Shown here piece after piece: positions 51,608 to 57,764 of a stretch of 57,764 bases of DNA. A program made the position numbers and the translations under genes. The stretch is from assembly GCF_000427965.1 (NCBI RefSeq), contig NZ_ATZA01000034.1, forward strand, positions 4,962-62,725. Reading direction: 5' to 3'. Numbering within the stretch: the stretch's first letter is position 1; every line of letters starts with the position of its first letter. The notes beneath the pieces are model-generated. The model was not told the origin of the DNA, ran no database searches, and worked only from the letters and a program-made list of their open reading frames with translations. This DNA is from Olivibacter sitiensis DSM 17696. GTDB taxonomy: Bacteria > Bacteroidota > Bacteroidia > Sphingobacteriales > Sphingobacteriaceae.

Positions 51608-52165
51608 TTAATATGCAATTCGAATAGCTGAAAAAACAGGAGGCAAATAAATATAATCATTTACAGGAATGCTCATATTTACAGCATTAAACATTGGGTT
51701 GATCAGTCTATCAAAATCATAGAAAAATATACTTTTAGCAGACAATGTTTCCTCTTTTCTTTTCTTTGGCCCGTCAAACTTAATCAGGCAAGGCAGGATA
51801 ATCCGGGCGGATTTCCGATTGCCCAAGACGGAACAATAGTCAAACATCTTCAGGAAGGATACATCCTTGTTCTTGAACAGATCATACGCTACACTGTCAT
51901 TCAGGTGCACGGACCTAGCATTGCAACGGTACGGCGACACACGCTCCACGTCTATGACAAAGGCAAAAGTATATATCGTCACAGTATCGTTGTTAATGAT
52001 GTTTTCATTAGGCGCAAGGTAATCCCAGATGATGGCGTTTACTCTTTTTGACAGCCTTTGCGATGCAGAGGTATCCGCCTGCTTTTCCTGGCTCCAAGCA
52101 GCTGAAAGATCCAGAATAAGCGTAGCTATAAAAACAAAACAAAACTTCAATATATCCATTCGCAT
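51608..52165 (-). CDS. Secreted protein, function unknown, coupled to the orphan zincin
   Basis: This 185-residue protein (183 from the second ATG at 52159) has a signal peptide (hydrophobic core about residues 6-23, cleavage near AAWSQ). The rest has alternating strands and two single cysteines and matches no family I know. Either start overlaps the stop of the preceding orphan zincin gene (by 13 or 19 bases), so translation should be coupled. The pairing with a zincin module suggests an inhibitor or partner; this is inference. Confidence 0.65.
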   Translation of the reverse strand: MRMDILKFCFVFIATLILDLSAAWSQEKQADTSASQRLSKRVNAIIWDYLAPNENIINNDTVTIYTFAFVIDVERVSPYRCNARSVHLNDSVAYDLFKNKDVSFLKMFDYCSVLGNRKSARIILPCLIKFDGPKKRKEETLSAKSIFFYDFDRLINPMFNAVNMSIPVNDYIYLPPVFSAIRIAY

Positions 52166-52554
52166 TTATTTGCAAGATCGGGAGGTGTGTTGTACATCTG
52201 CACCAGTGCTCCGGCTATTGCCGGAAGATAAATGTTGGCCATCATTTCATGTTGAGTTTGATTTGCGGGCGAACCGGGATTAATGTTCTTAAAATATTGT
52301 AAGTAAGCGTGTACGCTTTCATGAAAAAATACAACAGTAGCAAGTTCCTTCGATGCGCCTGGCAGTACGTTACTATTAATTTCTATTTGTAGTCTTTCAT
52401 TTGTACTCGCTGCTACGTTGAAATAACCCAACTCGTGATCATACATATTGCTACCATCAACAAAATCAAACTCAACGCCTACTTCGGCCTCCATTTGATC
52501 CAATATACCTCTCATCCTATTGTTAAAATCCTTTGAATGGATTAGCGTGTCCAA
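52147..52554 (-). pseudogene. Orphan zincin module, 5' end missing or frameshifted
   Basis: The frame encodes a homologue of the C-terminal module of the 53627-54916 lipoprotein. The shared pattern is INSNVLPGASKEL, then FFHESVHAYL (HExxH) and QHEMMANIYL with a third His. Coding text runs upstream past the TTG at 52554 (NECLKNLLDTL matches the start of the lipoprotein module), but no ATG or GTG exists before a TGA at 52645, just after a run of 13 A (52651-52663). It is either a decayed orphan tip or reached by slippage in the A run. Confidence 0.6.
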
Positions 52555-52650
52555 GAGGTTTTTTAAACACTCATTCTGAAGGTCATTGTGTATTGGGCAG
52601 TAGCCGCTATAAATAGCAAAGATACTGTGGCAGTAAAAGTAGTCTCATCG

Positions 52651-52663
52651 TTTTTTTTTTTTT
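52651..52663 (-). repeat. 13-base homopolymer upstream of the orphan zincin
   Basis: The run is 13 A on the coding strand (13 T as given). An ATG stands 4 bases after it, opening a short hydrophobic frame that is not the zincin frame. Such runs slip readily in replication and transcription. Confidence 0.8.
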
Positions 52664-52683
52664 CGCAAGCTGGCAATTTGTAC

Positions 52684-53613
52684 TCAATATGATCGAGGCA
52701 CTTGGGAAGGAAGCATGACTTGTTCCTTAACATAGGCCTCGTAAAAAAAATTGTCAGAAAGCCACAGTTTTTTCTGCAATTGCAAAAAGTAGAAATCGAA
52801 TGATCCGCCAATAATCCCTTTACCCGGCACGTAAACAAACCGGTCTATTCCTCGATGCCGATTGGGTGCATCCTGTGTGCTCCAGTCACTGAACAGCCAA
52901 TAATGATATGCCGTATCCCTTCCCGTTGCCGTGCTATGCGACAGGAATAGGACGGGATATTCCAAAGGCCTGCGCAGTGAAGCGTACTCGTTACGTACAT
53001 CGTTGGGGGAACTTGTCTTCCTTGCCCGTGCGTATCGGTTCTCAAATTCTTTCGCTGTCAGGGTAGGGACGGCCGTGTTGATGAAGCACACCTTGTTATC
53101 GTTGGCAAACAGCAGTGGTGTATTGTCTATAATGGTGAAAAATTCCGTCAGGCAATAGGCGCTCTGAACATAGCCCGAATCGCTTTTATATACCAGTACG
53201 ATATCATCCTTCTTCAAATCCCGATAATCGTATCCGTCCCTCAGATATTTCGCCTGCCCATTTCGATGCATATCGCGTAATTGCTGCATTCCTATGCGCT
53301 CGTTTGGTTTCAATGTATCGATATCGATCCGTTTCCAGTTACTTGCCGTCCTTTTATCCCGTAGTTCGTTCAATTTGGGCAGTACCGAGAACAAGACCAA
53401 TTTGCCATCGTCATAGTCCAGGTTGAGCAAATGTACTGGGATATTGCCGCCATATAGTGTTTTTGACGACAGTTCGGTCTTGGACAGAAACCTATATTCC
53501 TTAGGTTCATTTTCTGCCAAGAGGAAGTATAGCTTCTTGTTTTGTGCTGTAAGCCAAAAGGCCTGGCACACTATAAGCAAAAATATCCCGATTACTGATT
53601 TGACGCTGCTCAT
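52684..53613 (-). CDS. Secreted protein, function unknown, downstream of the zincin lipoprotein
   Basis: This protein of about 309 residues has a signal peptide (about 1-24, cleavage near LTAQN). It contains YDYRDLKKDDIVLVYKSDSG and later SHSTATGRDTAYHYWLFSDW, but no motif that names a family. The frame is open to 53688, but the ATG at 53613 precedes the signal peptide. The gene begins 13 bases after the zincin lipoprotein stop and precedes the orphan zincin module, so it may be the partner of the lipoprotein. That pairing is inference. Confidence 0.7.
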   Translation of the reverse strand: MSSVKSVIGIFLLIVCQAFWLTAQNKKLYFLLAENEPKEYRFLSKTELSSKTLYGGNIPVHLLNLDYDDGKLVLFSVLPKLNELRDKRTASNWKRIDIDTLKPNERIGMQQLRDMHRNGQAKYLRDGYDYRDLKKDDIVLVYKSDSGYVQSAYCLTEFFTIIDNTPLLFANDNKVCFINTAVPTLTAKEFENRYARARKTSSPNDVRNEYASLRRPLEYPVLFLSHSTATGRDTAYHYWLFSDWSTQDAPNRHRGIDRFVYVPGKGIIGGSFDFYFLQLQKKLWLSDNFFYEAYVKEQVMLPSQVPRSY

Positions 53614-53626
53614 ATTATATCTTTTC

Positions 53627-54916
53627 CTAGGGAGTATTACATATGGTTCCTTGAGATTCACCTTTTCTCGTATCTCTTTCTTTCGCATTTAAATTTTTGT
53701 TCTCCGTGTCAGTTTCTATGATTCCAGTCATCGCCAATGCATTTGCTCTATCGGTCGGAAAATTTGGATTGAAACTTAAAATAGCTTCGGACAATTGATT
53801 TAAAAAATTTGTTGCCATTGTGCTATGTCCATTGACAAACATATACTTCCCGATGCTGCCTCCTGGAATATCTGCCATGTACTTTGTGATGTCGGGATAT
53901 TTACTAGCAAAATCTGACGGACTCAATTTATTGGATTCAACCGTTAAAAAAGCATGTAAAGCCTCGTGATACATAGTAACCAAAATATATTCCTTTGAAG
54001 CGTAATTTAACACATCTTCATTAATCTCAATGGTAGAATAAATTTGATAACCGTCACTATAATTATAGCCATTATTCAAGTTAATTCTCGAAGTATGCGT
54101 CCCATCTACCGTGTTACCTAAGGAACTTGAGGGCTTAAAAACCATATGGAAATCACAATCGCCCTGAAAGGTAGTTTTAATTTTTTCAGCAATATCATTT
54201 TTCAAATCGGGTAATTCTGCCAATATTGCCTGAGCACAAGGATAATTCTGAAGTGAATCGATAATGTCGTTGTTATTGTCATCGTTCCCTGGCGGCGCAC
54301 CCCCGCCCCCTCCTCCGACCGGTGGCGGATAGTAAGGCGGTGGGGGTGGGGTGTACGGCGGTGGACTCGGCGGTATATACGGAGGGAAAGGATTGGGCGG
54401 CGGCGGAACGGTCACCGGCGGGAGCTCCCCACCGTCTATGGTCTCGTCTCCCATGAGTACGATATTCCTGTTCTCAGCCAGGCCCGTCAGCGTATAGGTC
54501 TTGTCGCGGTCAAAGAACCCGACGTCGATAAGCCTGCCGTTTACCGTAAAACTCCCAACCACCAGCGAGTCGGGATTACCGAACTCGTATTGCCTTACCA
54601 CCCCATAGTAGGCGCCATCATACTTTACTACGTGAAGTTCCCTGTTTATCTGTTTGGTGGAGCGGATCAAGGTGGTAAACAGCGTGGAGTCTCCGTGTTT
54701 TTCTACCAGCGTACCGTTCCAGTCGGGAGTATTGAGGTTGGCAAATGCTGCCGAATCATCGGACGGGATCAACTGCCTCTGGTACCAGGCCGCCAGCCCT
54801 TGGATATCTTCCGGTTGATCTGTCTCGAGGATCAGATCAGGCTCCCTGGTACATGCCCAGAGCAATAATAGGAGCGAGGCCAATATGGTCAGGCCGGGTG
54901 TAAAATGTCTCTTCAT
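53627..54916 (-). CDS. Lipoprotein with proline-rich stalk and C-terminal zincin-like module
   Basis: This 429-residue protein has a lipobox LWAC (Cys22), an N-terminal beta-rich region (about 25-165), a proline and glycine stalk (about 169-210) and a C-terminal module (about 215-429). The module opens NDIIDSLQNYPCAQAIL, shows HEALH (H317-H321) with EINEDVLNYASKEY before it, and has a further His in NGHSTMA as likely third zinc ligand. The same pattern recurs in the orphan at 52147-52554. Base composition falls from about 60 to about 33 percent GC in sampled lines near the stalk/module junction. The likely activity is a metallopeptidase; the target is unknown. Confidence 0.75.
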   Translation of the reverse strand: MKRHFTPGLTILASLLLLLWACTREPDLILETDQPEDIQGLAAWYQRQLIPSDDSAAFANLNTPDWNGTLVEKHGDSTLFTTLIRSTKQINRELHVVKYDGAYYGVVRQYEFGNPDSLVVGSFTVNGRLIDVGFFDRDKTYTLTGLAENRNIVLMGDETIDGGELPPVTVPPPPNPFPPYIPPSPPPYTPPPPPYYPPPVGGGGGGAPPGNDDNNNDIIDSLQNYPCAQAILAELPDLKNDIAEKIKTTFQGDCDFHMVFKPSSSLGNTVDGTHTSRINLNNGYNYSDGYQIYSTIEINEDVLNYASKEYILVTMYHEALHAFLTVESNKLSPSDFASKYPDITKYMADIPGGSIGKYMFVNGHSTMATNFLNQLSEAILSFNPNFPTDRANALAMTGIIETDTENKNLNAKERDTRKGESQGTICNTP

Positions 54917-55102
54917 AACCGAGATTTTTCATTTACAATCGATCTAATTGATTAATCCTGAGGCTAATTAACGGAATTTGATTTTGTTCTGCAAGATTTT
55001 TTGTTAAAATTTGTTAAAAAAGGTAAATTAGCGTTAAATAGATCGGCATTTTGACCTGTTTTTCAGGATGTAGTTATATAATTATACATTAAATTCAAAT
55101 TG
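54917..55102. promoter_or_regulatory. Divergent intergenic region with repeated TTGTTAAAA
   Basis: This AT-rich region lies between divergent genes. TTGTTAAAA occurs twice in close succession near 55001-55017, read on the plus strand. No clean TAnnTTTG box is seen on either strand. Confidence 0.4.
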
Positions 55103-56911
55103 ATGCGGCCGTTATACACAATGAGGCAAAATGAAAGCATAAAGAACGTAATCTTTCCCCTTTTCCTGGTTTTCCTTATCGCCCTAACCTCGGGCCTGAA
55201 CTATTTCGGGCTGAAACGATCTTATTGGGGCACGGAACTTCCCCCGTTTATTTTCGGCGCATCCGTATCCTTATTGGGGGCAGGCCTGCTAGGTGCCACA
55301 AGGCTCCCGAATTTTCGGGTAGCGCAGATAGACATCGCGTTTGTGTTCTTCTATGCCTATATCTGCCTTCATTCCGTTTTAAACGCCTGGCCCTACCCTT
55401 CGACAGACCAACTGTACGTACCGGTGGGAATCCTGGTGTTCTACGTGCTGGTCAGGGTCGGAATGGGAGACCACCTGCCCAGGCTGTCAGGAGTACTTGC
55501 CCTGGGCATTATATCGATCGCCGGTTTTCAGGCTATCCTCGGGTTGGCGCAACATGGGGGTATGGTCCCTTATTTTCATCCGCTCTACAGAGCCGCAGGG
55601 TCTTTTGTCAATCCCGGCATTTACGGCTGTTTTCTCTCCCTGGGGCTCTGTACAGCCTTCGGTCGGGTGCTGGACGAAGGATACAGACGAAAGATCCCCC
55701 TGGTCGCCTTCGCCTTGCTGATAGCCGTGGCGCTGGTCCTTTCCGGATCGCGCACGGCATGGATCTCGACGGGCATCGGGATGTCGTTCGTCGTTATCTC
55801 ACGTTACCCGGGGCCGTTGGCCAATTTGAAGATCAGACGGGGCCTGCTGATCTGCGGAGCGTTCCTTTTTTTGGGCGGCACGTATCTTTTGCTCGAGATG
55901 AATCGGGCATCGGTTGGCGGCCGTATGCTCATCTGGAAGGTGGGTTGGCAGATGTTCCTGGAACAGCCTTTGTTCGGTCATGGTTACGGAGGCTTTTACA
56001 CCGGGTACGGAAATTACCAATCGGCGTATTTTTTGTCGGGAACCGCGGCCGTGGAAGAAATGCAGACGGCCGGCATGAATTATTATGCCTTCAACGAACC
56101 GCTGAAGATCATGGTGGAACAGGGAATGGTTGGATTGGTCCTGTTTGCCCTGGTTGTCGCGATCACGTTTGCGTTCGCCCTGAAGCGAATAGGCGCTGAG
56201 GGAAGAACGTCCCAAGGCCTGATAACCTTCGTTGCGATCGCGTTGGTCGTTCTGGTATTCGGATGCTTTTCATACCCTTTTCAGGATATTTCCATAGGGT
56301 TGCTCTTTGCGCTGTCGATGGCATACATTGCCGCACGCCAATCCGTTGAGGCGCCCATCCAAATAGCCCGGCTATCCGGGTTGTTCCGTATCCTGGCATT
56401 TGGGTGCCTGGTATTTTTCGGTTTCAGGTCTTTTGAAAAGATCCGCGCCATACTTGTCTGGAAACATGCGAAGGAGAACATCCTTGTCCAGGAAGGTGAC
56501 GCGCTGCGGGACTACGTGAAGGCCTATGCCGTACTACCGAACAACGGGGCTTTTTTGTTCAATTACGGAGCCGAGCTGGTCGATATGGGAAACTATGCAA
56601 AGGCCCTCGGAATACTGGAAAGGGCAGGGCGGTACGGAAACAGCATAGAGCTGCACTTGAAGACCGCCCGTGCCCACATCGGCCTGGGCCGGTATGACCG
56701 GGCAGAAGAGGAATATATCAGGGCGGCGCACATGAACCCCAAGCTATTTGTTCCTTTTTACGAACTGCTCCTCTTTTACGACCGGATCGGCCAGGTGGAG
56801 AAGGCAAGGGGAGTAGCGGCCATGATCCGCGATAAGCCGGTTAAGGTGCCATCGGAAACGATCGGCAGAATCAAGGAATTCAGTATCCAATATTTGAAGA
56901 AAAATGAATAG
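55103..56911 (+). CDS. O-antigen ligase/polymerase-like membrane protein with TPR tail
   Basis: This polytopic protein has 602 residues from the ATG at 55103 (or 596 from 55121) and about a dozen membrane segments. The periplasmic loop typical of the Wzy/WaaL superfamily (about 290-345) includes LFGHGYGGFYTGYGNYQ. The C-terminal part (about 480-600) contains tetratricopeptide repeats, with YAKALGILERAG and YDRAEEEYIRAAHM as helix pairs. Related proteins join glycans to lipids or to proteins. The JAMM lipoprotein gene overlaps its end by 8 bases. The substrate is unknown. Confidence 0.82.
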   Translation: MRPLYTMRQNESIKNVIFPLFLVFLIALTSGLNYFGLKRSYWGTELPPFIFGASVSLLGAGLLGATRLPNFRVAQIDIAFVFFYAYICLHSVLNAWPYPSTDQLYVPVGILVFYVLVRVGMGDHLPRLSGVLALGIISIAGFQAILGLAQHGGMVPYFHPLYRAAGSFVNPGIYGCFLSLGLCTAFGRVLDEGYRRKIPLVAFALLIAVALVLSGSRTAWISTGIGMSFVVISRYPGPLANLKIRRGLLICGAFLFLGGTYLLLEMNRASVGGRMLIWKVGWQMFLEQPLFGHGYGGFYTGYGNYQSAYFLSGTAAVEEMQTAGMNYYAFNEPLKIMVEQGMVGLVLFALVVAITFAFALKRIGAEGRTSQGLITFVAIALVVLVFGCFSYPFQDISIGLLFALSMAYIAARQSVEAPIQIARLSGLFRILAFGCLVFFGFRSFEKIRAILVWKHAKENILVQEGDALRDYVKAYAVLPNNGAFLFNYGAELVDMGNYAKALGILERAGRYGNSIELHLKTARAHIGLGRYDRAEEEYIRAAHMNPKLFVPFYELLLFYDRIGQVEKARGVAAMIRDKPVKVPSETIGRIKEFSIQYLKKNE

Positions 56912-57629
56912 TAGACGTATAGCGTTTGTACTCGCCCTCGCATTTTTTTTGCCGGCGTGCAGGAAAGACGAACCGGTCGAGCCGGAAGTAGAGGTATCCG
57001 ATATGTGCCAGCGAATAAACCTGCTGGAAAACGACGGTACGTTTGCGGAAAAGCTGAACGCTCTGCTTGCCGATGCGCGGACCGAAAACTATGAGAGCGG
57101 TTACCTGGTATACCCATCGGAGGCCAATGTCTTCCGCTACGAGCCGGTACGTGGCGAACCGGGCGAGGCTTCCATCGTGTTCGCCCCGCAGGGGCAGGTA
57201 GAGGGGCTCATGCATAGCCATTACGGGGATCTGTTCCCGACCTTTTCGGCGGCCGACGTCAAGGCGGTCTATGACACCTACAACGAAGAGCATATGCACG
57301 ACTACGGTACGTTCTTCTGTAGTGTGGTTTCCCCCAATGGAAATGCCTATTTGTTGAAAATCGAGGACATATACAGGTTCCTGTTCTTTTCCGGGCGGTA
57401 TTTCCTGCACCGGGAGGGATTTATGGCCTTTGAAATCAGTTACTATGAGAAACAGCAGGCCTATCTGCAAACAATGGGACCTGTCGGTTCATTCGAGATG
57501 GCACTCTGCGAGCTGCTGGAGGATTCCGGTCTGGTCCTTTTCAAGGCTACCGGGCCATTTCGTACATGGCTGAGATTGGAAAAGGACGAATATGGCAATT
57601 TGAGGGAAGTGGGATGCAACGTCGATTAA
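56904..57629 (+). CDS. Lipoprotein with JAMM/MPN-like metal motif
   Basis: This 241-residue protein has a lipobox LPAC (Cys19) and a domain with GLMHSHYGDLFPTFSAADV. Here H104, H106, S115 and D118 match the HxH...S..D metal site of JAMM/MPN peptidases, with the spacing one residue longer than usual. The flanking text (CQRINLLENDG at about 36, FFCSVVSPNGNAYLLKIED after the motif) resembles C-terminal modules seen in Bacteroidota secreted proteins. A metallopeptidase role is inferred. Its start overlaps the end of the ligase-like gene, so the two are coupled. Confidence 0.7.
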   Translation: MNSRRIAFVLALAFFLPACRKDEPVEPEVEVSDMCQRINLLENDGTFAEKLNALLADARTENYESGYLVYPSEANVFRYEPVRGEPGEASIVFAPQGQVEGLMHSHYGDLFPTFSAADVKAVYDTYNEEHMHDYGTFFCSVVSPNGNAYLLKIEDIYRFLFFSGRYFLHREGFMAFEISYYEKQQAYLQTMGPVGSFEMALCELLEDSGLVLFKATGPFRTWLRLEKDEYGNLREVGCNVD

Positions 57630-57723
57630 GGGCGCACTTTTATGTGCTGAGGATCACGGGGTTTTTAATCTGGAATCACTACCAAACGGATAAACTTAAA
57701 AACAGGCAATAAACTCACTTAAC

Positions 57724-57740
57724 TTACTGATTATCAGTAA
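57724..57740. promoter_or_regulatory. 17-base dyad near the window end
   Basis: TTACTGAT and ATCAGTAA face each other around a single T. It lies in a short AT-rich region after the JAMM lipoprotein gene and may be an operator for a gene beyond the window. Confidence 0.4.
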
Positions 57741-57764
57741 ATATTTTCATTAGATAAAAAAGCC

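Noticed and set aside
52563-52838. 91-codon frame running through the end of the 334-residue protein's frame and the A run
   Set aside because: It overlaps a real gene in another frame and has no coding-like pattern apart from a chance hydrophobic stretch.
1-57764. CRISPR array, riboswitch, rRNA or complete insertion sequence
   Set aside because: No regularly spaced short repeats, conserved riboswitch core, rRNA segment or transposase frame was found on either strand.

Overview
The window looks like a chromosomal segment of a Bacteroidota member, most likely of the Sphingobacteriaceae (Sphingobacterium, Olivibacter or Pedobacter type). The assignment rests on GLPGLI-family proteins beside a TonB-type receptor, a PorP/SprF plus type B sorting-domain pair of the type IX secretion system, Gld-like ABC exporters, a fused E1 alpha-beta 2-oxoacid dehydrogenase, and promoters of the TTTG-N19-TAnnTTTG kind. 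No sequence search was run, so the genus is inference.

Layout. 1-890 is a gene-free array of intergenic repeats ending at tRNA-Thr(CGT). 1.0-14.0 kb is mostly housekeeping: MnmD, an MBL-rhodanese protein, an aminotransferase, a DUF1573 protein, the fused E1 enzyme, a LOG-family protein, lipoproteins, TcdA, a TatD-type hydrolase and a SelW-like protein. 14.0-20.9 kb holds 52-bp direct repeats, a seven-haem cytochrome, a TonB-type receptor and two tandem GLPGLI genes made by a 1.1 kb duplication, then a large dispersed palindrome. 21.0-26.5 kb is a three-gene ABC exporter operon: two paralogous GldF-GldG fusion permeases around one ATPase. 26.6-36.1 kb has a GT39 glycosyltransferase, murI, aroQ, a DUF2795 protein, an MFS transporter, the type IX pair and an M1 peptidase. 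36.2-39.7 kb is pstSCAB without phoU. 39.7-50.9 kb holds an S9 peptidase, tRNA-Gln, prs, rplY, pth, an ArsC-like protein, a second M1 peptidase, trpS, a deoxynucleoside kinase and kdsB.

50.9-57.7 kb is accessory and is the most unusual part. A lipoprotein with a proline-rich stalk and a C-terminal HExxH zincin module is followed on the same strand by a secreted protein, an orphan copy of the same zincin module lacking a proper 5' end, a second secreted protein whose start overlaps the zincin stop, a 51-codon ORF, and a decayed gene with a recognisable signal peptide. Base composition drops sharply inside the lipoprotein gene at the start of the zincin module. Divergently, an O-antigen-ligase-like TPR membrane protein overlaps a lipoprotein with a JAMM-like HxH...S..D motif. 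The pattern resembles a modular secreted effector locus with exchangeable C-terminal tips and displaced orphan tips, as known for polymorphic toxins. The homology of the two zincin modules is visible in the sequence; the toxin or partner roles are inference.
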